DNA of 5,001 nt from Pseudomonadota bacterium. GTDB lineage: Bacteria > Pseudomonadota > Alphaproteobacteria > Sphingomonadales > Sphingomonadaceae. The notes beneath the pieces were generated by a model. The model searched no databases and was not told the DNA's origin. It saw only the letters and a list, made by a program, of their open reading frames with translations. The first letter of the stretch is position 1; every line of letters starts with the position of its first letter. The DNA is taken from NCBI GenBank assembly GCA_023433305.1, contig JAEZCZ010000011.1, forward strand, positions 1 to 5,001, in the 5' to 3' direction. Both the position numbers and the translations under genes were made by a program. Shown in pieces: positions 1-5,001 of this stretch.

Positions 1-5
1 GGGGT

Positions 6-26
6 GGGCCCGCCTCGAACGGGCCC
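6..26. repeat. Short GC-rich inverted repeat
   Basis: GGGCCCG at 6-12 is the exact reverse complement of CGGGCCC at 20-26, leaving a 7-base loop. It lies beyond the larger hairpin at 43-64, on the downstream side of the minus-strand SnoaL-like gene. It may be part of a two-hairpin transcription end or a chance result of high GC. No T-run follows it on either strand. Confidence 0.4.
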
Positions 27-42
27 GCAGGCCTACCCTTAA

Positions 43-64
43 CCCCTCCCGCAAGCGGGAGGGG
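43..64 (-). terminator. Terminator-like hairpin downstream of the SnoaL-like gene
   Basis: CCCCTCCCGC (43-52) and GCGGGAGGGG (55-64) form a perfect 10-base inverted repeat around AA, which would fold as a very stable hairpin. It begins 12 bases past the stop codon of the minus-strand gene, the expected place for a transcription end. Reading along the minus strand, the following bases are TTAAGGG, so the T-tract of a classical intrinsic terminator is missing. From memory, CTCCCGC-N2-GCGGGAG units are common between genes in sphingomonads, so it may instead be a dispersed palindromic repeat. Role inferred from position and symmetry only. Confidence 0.55.
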
Positions 65-76
65 GACTGCGCCGCG

Positions 77-775
77 CTAGTCACGCTCCTGCCCCGCCAG
101 GATCGCTCCGAACTTCGGGTGTGCGAAGTGCATCGGCACGTCGTGGCGGAACGGCCAGGTCTTGCGGATTTCTTCCTTCGGCAGCAGGCGGTCGGGGCCG
201 ACCGGGTCCTCGGGATAGAGCTTCTCGGCCGGCTGCAGGTGACTGGTGGTGTGAGCCCAGCCTTCCTCGTAATTGCCCTGCCACTGCATCTTGTAGTCGA
301 GCCGCTGAATCTTCCACACACCGTTCTCGACCACGTAGTCGTTCTCGTAGATGCCGGCTTCCATGAACTGCTGGGGCATGAAGTCGGGCTTGTGCTCGAG
401 GAAATCGTCGTGCCAGCCGCCGAATAGCATGCCCCGGAAGCGGCCTTTCGCCGTCTTGCGGTCGGGCGCTACGGTGATGATGTCCTGCATCTGGAAGTGG
501 TCGAGCAGCAGCCCGTCCACCGGCCCCGGACGTCCGCCGGTGAAGCGGTGCTGAATCCAGTCGCCGTAAAGACGCTTTACGCCGGACCGGCCGACGTACT
601 CGCCGCTCAGGAACACGACCACGCCGTCTTCCGCAAACAGATCGGCGACTTCATCGGGCAGATTGAAATCGATGTAGTAGCCGTAGGCCCAATGCAGACG
701 CCGGATCGCGTTGACGTCTTCCAGTTCGCCGACGCGGTTTTCCAACGCAGCGAGGCGCTGCTCCATATCACTCAT
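77..775 (-). CDS. SnoaL-like / NTF2-fold family protein
   Basis: A 232-residue protein resembling the SnoaL-like (NTF2-fold) group, whose members include small dehydratases, isomerases, cyclases and ring-hydroxylase beta-subunit-like proteins. No signal peptide or membrane segment is visible, so it is probably cytoplasmic. Residues 4-24 form a short Leu-rich amphipathic helix (MEQRLAALENRVGELE). Next comes the family-typical stretch Ile24-Tyr34-Asp36 to LFAEDG (46-51), then the G-x-Y-V-G-R turn (58-63). His93 lies in LLDHFQMQDI and, with Asp36, could be an active-site residue by analogy with scytalone-dehydratase-like enzymes. The strand with VENGVWKIQRLDY (149-161) is the usual closing beta hairpin; about 70 Trp/Pro-rich residues follow. 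The start at 775 is chosen over an in-frame ATG at 913 because GGGAGAG sits 7 bases upstream in the mRNA and the longer form would run into the divergent SDR gene. Fold confident, substrate unknown. Confidence 0.82.
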   Translation of the reverse strand: MSDMEQRLAALENRVGELEDVNAIRRLHWAYGYYIDFNLPDEVADLFAEDGVVVFLSGEYVGRSGVKRLYGDWIQHRFTGGRPGPVDGLLLDHFQMQDIITVAPDRKTAKGRFRGMLFGGWHDDFLEHKPDFMPQQFMEAGIYENDYVVENGVWKIQRLDYKMQWQGNYEEGWAHTTSHLQPAEKLYPEDPVGPDRLLPKEEIRKTWPFRHDVPMHFAHPKFGAILAGQERD

Positions 776-848
776 TGATCGACTCTCCCGGATAGGTTTG
801 TATGCAACACTAACGATCGTGATTGTTTTGGCGAGAGGGTAAAACCAA
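776..848. promoter_or_regulatory. Divergent promoter region between SnoaL-like gene and SDR
   Basis: This 73-base, comparatively AT-rich gap must hold the 5' signals of both divergently read genes. Ribosome binding sites are clear on both sides: GGGAGAG for the minus-strand gene (reverse complement of about 783-789) and GAGAGGG at 833-839, nine bases before the SDR ATG. A weak plus-strand promoter candidate is TTGTAT (798-803), 17 bases, then GATTGT (821-826), with only 3 of 6 consensus matches per box. I see no convincing minus-strand promoter. Such a short shared region suggests the two genes are controlled together. Confidence 0.6.
806..827. promoter_or_regulatory. Candidate operator: 22-base near-palindrome
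   Basis: An imperfect palindrome is centred on CGATCG (814-819). Outer arms AACA (806-809) and TGTT (824-827) match, and 9 of 11 half-site positions are complementary overall; the mismatched pairs are 810/823 and 812/821. Its size and symmetry suit a dimeric repressor such as a TetR-, MarR- or LacI-type protein, and it would overlap the proposed -10 box of the SDR promoter. No regulator of these families is encoded in the window. Inference from symmetry and position. Confidence 0.4.
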
Positions 849-1778
849 ATGACTTCAGCGGAACGCCCCTGGGAGGGGAGGGTGGCCTTCATCACCGGCG
901 CGGTGACCGGCATCGGCCTCGGCGTGGCGCAGGCCTTCGCCGACGCCGGGATGCGACTGGCCCTGAGCTACCGCAACGAGGACGACCGAGCCCACACCGC
1001 CAAGTGGTTCGCCGACAAAGGCTACGAGCAGCCGCTGTTCCTTCGCCTCGACGTGACCGACCGGGCGCGCTTTGCCGAAGTCGCCGACCAGGTCGTGCAC
1101 CATTTCGGCGAGGTGCACGTGCTGGTGAACAACGCCGGCGTTTCGGTCTTCGGCCCGACCGACGAGGCGAGCTACGACGATTACGACTGGATCATGGGCG
1201 TCAACTTCGGCGGCAACGTCAACGGGCTCGTCAGCTTCCTGCCGAAGATCAAGGCCAGTACCGGGCGCCGTCACGTGGTCAACATCGCGTCGATGGCGGC
1301 GTTCCTGCCCGGGCCGCAGGCCGGCATCTACACCGCCAGCAAGTTCGCGGTGCGCGGCCTGACCGAAAGCCTTCGCTACAACCTCGCGCCGCACGGCATC
1401 GGCTGCTCGCTGTGCTGCCCGGCACTGACCCGCACCAACGCCTGGACCAGCGCTCTGAAGCGCCCCGAAAGCTTCGGAGAAAGCGGCTTTCCCGAGGTGC
1501 CGAAAGAATCGCTCGAGCAGTTCGGCACGGCGTTCGAGGAAGGGATGGATCCCTACGAGGTCGGCAGCAAGATCCTCGCTGGGATGACTGAACAGAAGGG
1601 TCTGATCCTCACCCACCCCGAGCACGGCCCCGATTTCGAGGAGATGCACGCCAGGCTCATGGCCGCGCTCCCGGACGAGGAAGCACCCGCCGGCCGCCTG
1701 AAGATCGAACAGCTCCGCCGCGATGCGATGAGGGCGGCCGAGGCCGGCCTGATCATCGAGCTCGACGATCTGACCTGA
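849..1778 (+). CDS. SDR family NAD(P)-dependent oxidoreductase
   Basis: A 309-residue classical short-chain dehydrogenase/reductase, expected to oxidise an alcohol or reduce a carbonyl with a nicotinamide cofactor in the cytoplasm. The order of motifs is complete: the Rossmann glycine motif TGAVTGIG at 16-23, Asp68 in LDVT, NNAG at 94-97, Asn119 in the alpha-4 helix, catalytic Ser148 in NIASMA, and YTASK with Tyr161 and Lys165. The second beta strand ends in SYRN (40-43), with Arg42 and no acidic residue, which favours NADP(H) over NAD(H) (inference). The usual PG turn after the active site reads PALTRT (191-196). About 60 residues extend past the common ~250-residue family length, with a charged helical tail. 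A good ribosome binding site (GAGAGGG, 9 bases away) supports the ATG at 849. It is transcribed away from the SnoaL-like gene, a common partner of such enzymes in catabolic clusters. Substrate not readable. Confidence 0.93.
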   Translation: MTSAERPWEGRVAFITGAVTGIGLGVAQAFADAGMRLALSYRNEDDRAHTAKWFADKGYEQPLFLRLDVTDRARFAEVADQVVHHFGEVHVLVNNAGVSVFGPTDEASYDDYDWIMGVNFGGNVNGLVSFLPKIKASTGRRHVVNIASMAAFLPGPQAGIYTASKFAVRGLTESLRYNLAPHGIGCSLCCPALTRTNAWTSALKRPESFGESGFPEVPKESLEQFGTAFEEGMDPYEVGSKILAGMTEQKGLILTHPEHGPDFEEMHARLMAALPDEEAPAGRLKIEQLRRDAMRAAEAGLIIELDDLT

Positions 1779-1987
1779 GCATTCCCGGCCTTCCGGGGAA
1801 CAAGAAGCCATCGAGCCTTTCGCCACGATGTCCGTGCCGATCGGCGCGCACCAGCGCTCCACTTAACGATGTCACGGGCTGCAGCATCGGTCAGTCCGTC
1901 CCTGGAGAGTGCGGGCCCTTCGGATCGACCGCCGGACGGACCAGAAACCATTTTCCTATTCGTATTCCTCTCGGCATCCTTTCGCGC
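1779..1987. other. Intergenic gap after the SDR gene
   Basis: These 209 bases separate the SDR stop from the helix-turn-helix protein. Apart from a terminator-like hairpin at 1782-1800 and a perfect 10-base palindrome GCCGATCGGC at 1836-1845, I see no supported gene or RNA. A T-rich patch near 1951-1968 could hold the promoter of the next gene, but no consensus boxes are evident. Open frames crossing this stretch lack ribosome binding sites and recognisable sequence. Confidence 0.5.
1782..1800 (+). terminator. Terminator-like hairpin after the SDR gene
   Basis: TTCCCGG (1782-1788) can pair with CCGGGGAA (1793-1800) with one bulged base and a 4-base loop. It starts three bases after the SDR stop codon. 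The following bases are CAAGAAG, with no T-tract, so termination efficiency is uncertain. Confidence 0.45.
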
Positions 1988-2431
1988 GTGTCCGAGTCGC
2001 CCCCCTTCTGGCCCCCCTACGCCCGCGTACCGCCTTTCATGCCAGTCCCCTTGCGCGCTCGCGCCGATGGATGGACACCCGAGCGGCAGGCCCGCTTCAT
2101 CGGGCTACTGGCCGAAACCGGCTCGGTAGCCGAAGCCGCGCGCCGCTGCGGCATGGGGCGCGAGAGCGCCTGGCGACTGCGCCGGCGGCACGCTGCGGAG
2201 AGCTTCGCCCACGCGTGGGACGCGGTCGTCGCGATCCGTCAAGGCACGCCGTTGCCACGGCGAAAAGTCACGCTCGCGGAGCTTGGTGGATATGCGATCA
2301 AGGGGCCGTTCATGGTTCAAATGCGCCGCCGCCGCTTCCTGCGTGCGCAGCGAAAACCCTGCACAACCGCGCTCTTGCGGCACATACGCCGCCTCGACGC
2401 GGCCGCGCTGCGCGGCGGGTGGGAGCTCTGA
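1988..2431 (+). CDS. Small helix-turn-helix protein, DGWTPERQ type
   Basis: A basic protein of up to 147 residues. The segment DGWTPERQARFIGLLAETGSVAEAARRCGMGRESAWRLRRR (about 27-67) reads as a helix-turn-helix: GSVAEAARRCGM is the first helix and turn, and RESAWRLRR the recognition helix, much like small terminase or resolvase-type DNA-binding domains. It resembles a group of small proteins I recall from sphingomonads, which share the Pro-rich start ending in PVPLR and a C-terminal ALLRHIRRLD segment (128-137). Its cellular role is not known to me; DNA binding is inferred. The start is uncertain: GTG at 1988 keeps the Pro-rich N-terminus, while ATG at 2039 would give 130 residues. Neither has a visible Shine-Dalgarno sequence. 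No terminator separates it clearly from the DLH-type gene 162 bases downstream. It could be a regulator of its neighbours, but nothing in the sequence shows that. Confidence 0.62.
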   Translation: MSESPPFWPPYARVPPFMPVPLRARADGWTPERQARFIGLLAETGSVAEAARRCGMGRESAWRLRRRHAAESFAHAWDAVVAIRQGTPLPRRKVTLAELGGYAIKGPFMVQMRRRRFLRAQRKPCTTALLRHIRRLDAAALRGGWEL

Positions 2432-2593
2432 GCCGTGGCCTGTGGCAATTCCACTTTCGACTGCATTTCGCGTCAACAGTTCTGCGCTGTCGAGGGCACG
2501 GTGCCCCTTGACGCCGACCTGCTACAAAGGCGTTCTGGACGTGCCCTCGCGATTGGTTATCTTCCCTCCGACAGAACGCTTGAGGAGGCGAGG
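2432..2593 (+). promoter_or_regulatory. Leader of the DLH-type gene with interleaved inverted repeats
   Basis: This 162-base gap ends in a strong ribosome binding site, AGGAGG at 2583-2588, five bases from the ATG. Two complementary pairs lie in it. CGAGGGCAC (2491-2499) matches GTGCCCTCG (2541-2549) exactly, and AGGCGTTCTG (2528-2537) pairs with CAGAACGCTT (2572-2581) with one G-U. The pairs interleave, so they would form a pseudoknot or compete. GGGCAC (2494-2499) can also pair locally with GTGCCC (2501-2506). The second stem ends directly beside the ribosome binding site. No known riboswitch class is recognised, and promoter boxes are not clear. Confidence 0.35.
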
Positions 2594-3460
2594 ATGTGTG
2601 ACCAGGACCAGCTGATCGAAATGAGCAAGAGCGGGGTCAGCCGCCGCCAATTCGGCGCCATCGGCGCGATGGCGGCGCTCGCCGCCTGCGCGACCTCGGA
2701 CGAGGTCCAGGCGCAGGGCGGTCTCACCGAGACGGACGTGAGCTTCGACGCTCCGGGCGGCACGATGGACGGATTCTTCGTGCACCCCGCGAACGGCAAG
2801 CACCCCGCGGTTATCCTGTGGCCCGATATCGCTGGTATCCGCGATGCCAAGAAGGTCATGGCGCGCCGGCTCGCCGGGGCCGGCTACTCGGTGCTGGTTC
2901 CCAATCCCTATTACCGCAGCGCACCCGCGCCGCAGTTCGCCGACTTCGACGATTGGCGCTCCAATGGCGGCATGCAGAAGGTCGGCCCGTGGATGCAGCA
3001 GAACACCCCTGCGGCCATCGCCGAGACCACCGTCGCGGTCGTGGCCTGGCTTGATAGGCAGGCCTCGGTCGACGCGTCGAAGGGAGTCGGCGTGCAGGGC
3101 TATTGCATGACCGGTTCGTGGACCATCCGTGGTGCCGCCGCGACCGACCGGATCAAAGGCGCGGCCTCGTTCCATGGCGGCCAGCTCGTCACCGACGCGG
3201 CCGACAGCCCGCACACCCTGTTCGACGATGCAGCGGACGATGCCGGTTTCCTGATCGCCATCGCCAAGAACGACGACGCCCAGGCACCCACCGCCAAGGA
3301 TGCGCTGAAGGCCGCTGCGGAAGCCGCCGGAGCGGATGTCGAGATCGAGGTCTACCAGGGCGATCACGGCTGGACCGTCCCCGACAGCCCGGTCTACGAT
3401 CAGGCGGAGGCCGATCGCGCCTGGGCTCGACTGCTCGACCTTTACAAGACCCACCTATGA
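2594..3460 (+). CDS. Dienelactone hydrolase family protein with Tat signal and lipobox
   Basis: A 288-residue alpha/beta hydrolase of the dienelactone hydrolase (DLH) family, whose members cleave lactone or ester bonds with a Cys-His-Asp triad. The nucleophile is Cys171 in GYCMTGS (169-175), His258 lies in QGDHGW, and the acid is probably Asp227 or Asp228 in AKNDDAQAP. The substrate-side loop WPDIAGIRD (76-84) fits the family, and PNPYYR (103-108) is a common feature. The N-terminus carries a twin-arginine motif SRRQF (16-20), a hydrophobic stretch, and LAAC (29-32), a lipobox with Cys32. Export by Tat, perhaps as a lipoprotein, is therefore likely; a cut after VQA (38-40) is the alternative. 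The start at 2594 is chosen because AGGAGG lies five bases upstream. An in-frame ATG at 2435 has no such site and would bury the Tat signal. The stop overlaps the next start as ATGA. Most characterised DLHs are cytosolic, so export is notable. Substrate unknown. Confidence 0.9.
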   Translation: MCDQDQLIEMSKSGVSRRQFGAIGAMAALAACATSDEVQAQGGLTETDVSFDAPGGTMDGFFVHPANGKHPAVILWPDIAGIRDAKKVMARRLAGAGYSVLVPNPYYRSAPAPQFADFDDWRSNGGMQKVGPWMQQNTPAAIAETTVAVVAWLDRQASVDASKGVGVQGYCMTGSWTIRGAAATDRIKGAASFHGGQLVTDAADSPHTLFDDAADDAGFLIAIAKNDDAQAPTAKDALKAAAEAAGADVEIEVYQGDHGWTVPDSPVYDQAEADRAWARLLDLYKTHL

Positions 3461-4713
3461 TTCGACCGTCGGGCGTGAACAGGGCGTTTGCGTTCGCGAT
3501 TGCCTGCGCCGCGTTCGTCGCTTCGCCGGCCAGCGCCGAGTTCGCGTTCGAGCCGGACCGTGTCGAGCAGACGCTGGCGAGCATGGTCGAGGACGGCCGC
3601 GTCGTCGGCGCCGAAGTGCTGGTTTGGAAGGACGGGCGCGAAGCGCTCTATTCCGTGGCAGGGTTGGCGGACCGAGAGGCCAACCGACCGTTCGCACGCG
3701 ATACGCTCGTGCAGATCTTCTCGATGACCAAACCGGTCACCGGCGTAGCGCTGATGCAGCTTTGGGAGCAGGGCAAGTTCGGGCTCGATGACCCGCTTGC
3801 GCGCCACCTTCCGCAGTTCGCGGACGTGCAGGTCTACGACGAGACCGAGCCCGACAAGCTGCGCCCGCCGGCACGGCCGATCACGGTCCGCGACGTCCTG
3901 CGCCACACCGCTGGCTTCACTTATGGCGGCGCCGACCATCCCACCGACGCGGTGTGGGACGAGCTGTTGCCGCTCTCGCCCGACCACACGCTCGCCGAGT
4001 TCGCCGAGCTCATGCCGAAGGTGCCGCTCATCTACGAGCCCGGCACGCACTGGCACTACAGCGCCGGCGTGGACATCCAGGCGCGGCTGGTCGAGGTCCT
4101 CTCGGGGCAGCCATTCGCGGAGTATGTCGCGGAGCATATCTTCGCGCCGCTGGGCATGACGCAGTCGTGCTGGAAATGCGATCGCGAACTCCTGCCGCGC
4201 CTCGCGATGATCTACGAGGCCGCCGAAAGCGGCGCGATGACGCGGATGGCCGAGGCGACCTGGCTCGAGCCGAACTTCGCCGGCAAACCGTTGACGATGG
4301 GCGGCTCGGGCATCGTCACGACGATCGACGACTACATGAAGTTCGCGCGAATGCTGCTCGGCGAAGGCGAGCTGAGCGGCGTGCGCATCCTCGAGCCGGC
4401 CACGGTTCGCCTGATGGCGACCGACCACCTCGATCCGCGCATCGGACCGGACCAGCGGCAGTGGCTGGGAAGCAAGGGCAACGGCGGGTTCGGCTTCGAT
4501 GTCTTCGTCCGCACCGGTCCGCCGCTGACGCCCGAGGAGAATCGCGGCGCCATCGGTGAGTTCTACTGGGACGGCTACCCCTCGATGCTGTTCTGGGTCG
4601 ATCCGCTGAACGACATGGCCGTGGTCTTCGCGGCGCAGAAGGTCCCGATCGACCTCTCGCTCCATCGCGATATCCGCGCGGCGATCTATGGCGCGGACTA
4701 CGACGGCTCATAG
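3457..4713 (+). CDS. Exported serine hydrolase, class C beta-lactamase / EstB family
   Basis: A 418-residue protein of the beta-lactamase-related serine hydrolase family, which includes class C beta-lactamases, D-aminopeptidases and EstB-type esterases. A Sec-type signal peptide spans residues 1-27, with basic N-terminus, Ala-rich core and SPASA before Glu28. Catalytic SMTK (Ser89, Lys92) is the SxxK motif. Tyr201 in WHYSAGVD is the YxN-equivalent tyrosine, with Ser-Ala rather than x-Asn. GGSGIVTTIDDY (282-293) is the family's conserved central loop, and FYWDGYPSMLFWVDP (369-383) takes the place of the KTG/HGG region, reading Trp-Asp-Gly. These features fit an esterase better than a true beta-lactamase (inference). 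The start at 3457 overlaps the DLH-type stop by four bases, has no strong ribosome binding site of its own, and is followed at once by the signal peptide, so translational coupling is likely. A CWKC pair (Cys238, Cys241) is unusual and could form a disulfide in the periplasm. Confidence 0.9.
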   Translation: MIRPSGVNRAFAFAIACAAFVASPASAEFAFEPDRVEQTLASMVEDGRVVGAEVLVWKDGREALYSVAGLADREANRPFARDTLVQIFSMTKPVTGVALMQLWEQGKFGLDDPLARHLPQFADVQVYDETEPDKLRPPARPITVRDVLRHTAGFTYGGADHPTDAVWDELLPLSPDHTLAEFAELMPKVPLIYEPGTHWHYSAGVDIQARLVEVLSGQPFAEYVAEHIFAPLGMTQSCWKCDRELLPRLAMIYEAAESGAMTRMAEATWLEPNFAGKPLTMGGSGIVTTIDDYMKFARMLLGEGELSGVRILEPATVRLMATDHLDPRIGPDQRQWLGSKGNGGFGFDVFVRTGPPLTPEENRGAIGEFYWDGYPSMLFWVDPLNDMAVVFAAQKVPIDLSLHRDIRAAIYGADYDGS

Positions 4714-4796
4714 GCGCTTGGCAAAGCGGCAAGTCCGCCGCAAACTTGCGGGAAAACAGGAAGCGGGACTCGGTCCTGCGTGAGGGGATGGACGTG
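4714..4796 (+). promoter_or_regulatory. Gap before the G8-type gene
   Basis: An 83-base gap. GCAAGT (4729-4734) and ACTTGC (4744-4749) form a 6-base inverted repeat with a 9-base loop and no following T-run, a weak terminator candidate after the serine hydrolase. GAGGGG at 4782-4787 is the probable ribosome binding site of the following gene, 9 bases from the ATG at 4797. No promoter boxes are evident, so read-through from the hydrolase pair is possible. Confidence 0.4.
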
Positions 4797-5001
4797 ATGC
4801 GCAGGCTGTCTGGGCGGTACTTGTCTTCGTTGCTTGTGTCTTCGGCGCTCATGCTCGGTGCGAGTGCCGGCGTGGCGGCGCAGGAAAGCCACGCTCATGC
4901 CGAAGCGGTGCCCGAGGCGGCGCCGGCAGCGGTTCGGACGGTGCGCTGGTCCGATCCTGCCGCCTGGCCGGACGGCAAGGTGCCGGGCGAAGGCGATGCG
5001 G
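4797..5001 (+). CDS. Start of a secreted, probably G8-domain protein (cut by window end)
   Basis: Only the first 68 codons are present. Residues 1-28 form a Sec signal peptide: MRRLSGR, a Leu/Ser/Ala core, then GASAGVAA before Gln29. A low-complexity Ala/Pro/His/Glu linker (29-46) follows, then VRWSDPAAWPDGKVPGEGDA (49-68). This W-S-D-x-x-x-W-P-x-G-x-V-P-x-x-G-D pattern matches the opening of G8 domains, which are found in large extracellular beta-helix proteins such as CEMIP/TMEM2-like hyaluronan-binding proteins and in bacterial secreted proteins. The start at 4797 is preferred because GAGGGG lies nine bases upstream; the in-frame ATG at 4788 directly abuts that site. The gene continues past the window with no stop seen. 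Domain call from a short fragment, so moderate; secretion is more certain. Confidence 0.6.
   Translation, partial: MRRLSGRYLSSLLVSSALMLGASAGVAAQESHAHAEAVPEAAPAAVRTVRWSDPAAWPDGKVPGEGDA

Noticed and set aside
776..913. 46-residue N-terminal extension of the SnoaL-like protein
   Set aside because: It would cross the divergent promoter and run into the SDR coding sequence, and the ATG at 775 has a good ribosome binding site.
1836..1845. Perfect 10-base palindrome GCCGATCGGC
   Set aside because: Short and GC-rich, far from both neighbouring starts; expected by chance at this base composition.
855..1862. Minus-strand open frame (335 codons) antisense to the SDR
   Set aside because: The plus strand carries all SDR motifs in order; the antisense frame shows no domain and no ribosome binding site, consistent with a GC-driven shadow.
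1909..2511. Plus-strand 200-codon frame overlapping the helix-turn-helix gene
   Set aside because: Arg/Ala/His-rich with no recognisable fold and no ribosome binding site; the other frame holds a recognisable helix-turn-helix.
2522..3454. Minus-strand open frame (310 codons) antisense to the DLH-type gene
   Set aside because: It mirrors the whole coding region of a clear DLH family enzyme and shows no motif of its own.
3103..3456. 118-residue N-terminal extension of the serine hydrolase
   Set aside because: It lies within the DLH coding region in another frame, is Arg-rich and motif-free, and would hide the signal peptide that follows the ATG at 3457.
3442..4665. Long minus-strand open frame (407 codons) antisense to the serine hydrolase
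   Set aside because: It lies opposite a well-supported enzyme, has no recognisable motif, and its composition (Arg, Asp, His, Val rich) is what high-GC codons give in the complementary frame.
1..5001. CRISPR array, tRNA/rRNA, insertion sequence, integrase or attachment site
   Set aside because: No regularly spaced direct repeats, cloverleaf, rRNA-like stretch, terminal inverted repeats or recombinase gene were seen.

Overview
The window is GC-rich chromosomal DNA with high third-position GC. It most likely comes from an alphaproteobacterium of the order Sphingomonadales. That placement is inferred from three things: the small DGWTPERQ-type helix-turn-helix protein, the CTCCCGC/GCGGGAG intergenic hairpin, and the overall gene style. 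No RNA gene, insertion sequence, integrase, CRISPR array or origin is visible.

Layout, left to right. Positions 1-76 hold two GC-rich inverted repeats, the second a terminator-like hairpin. A minus-strand gene (77-775) encodes a SnoaL/NTF2-like protein. A 73-base divergent promoter region (776-848) separates it from a plus-strand classical SDR oxidoreductase (849-1778) and contains a 22-base near-palindrome that could be a shared operator. A 209-base gap leads to a small helix-turn-helix protein (1988-2431). A 162-base leader with two interleaved inverted repeats precedes a strong ribosome binding site and a dienelactone-hydrolase-family protein with a twin-arginine signal and lipobox (2594-3460). 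A serine hydrolase of the class C beta-lactamase/EstB type (3457-4713) overlaps it by four bases. The window ends inside the start of a secreted protein that appears to begin a G8 domain (from 4797).

How the genes may work together (inference). The SnoaL-like protein and the SDR look like cytoplasmic partners acting on a small cyclic, aromatic or polyketide-like substrate, controlled from one regulatory region. The DLH-type cysteine hydrolase and the serine hydrolase are translationally coupled and both carry export signals, so they look like a pair of extracytoplasmic ester or lactone hydrolases. No substrate can be read from the sequence. The window looks like ordinary catabolic accessory chromosome, and I see no clear undescribed multi-gene system. 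The items most worth a second look are the divergent operator candidate, the leader upstream of the DLH gene, and the exported coupled hydrolase pair.
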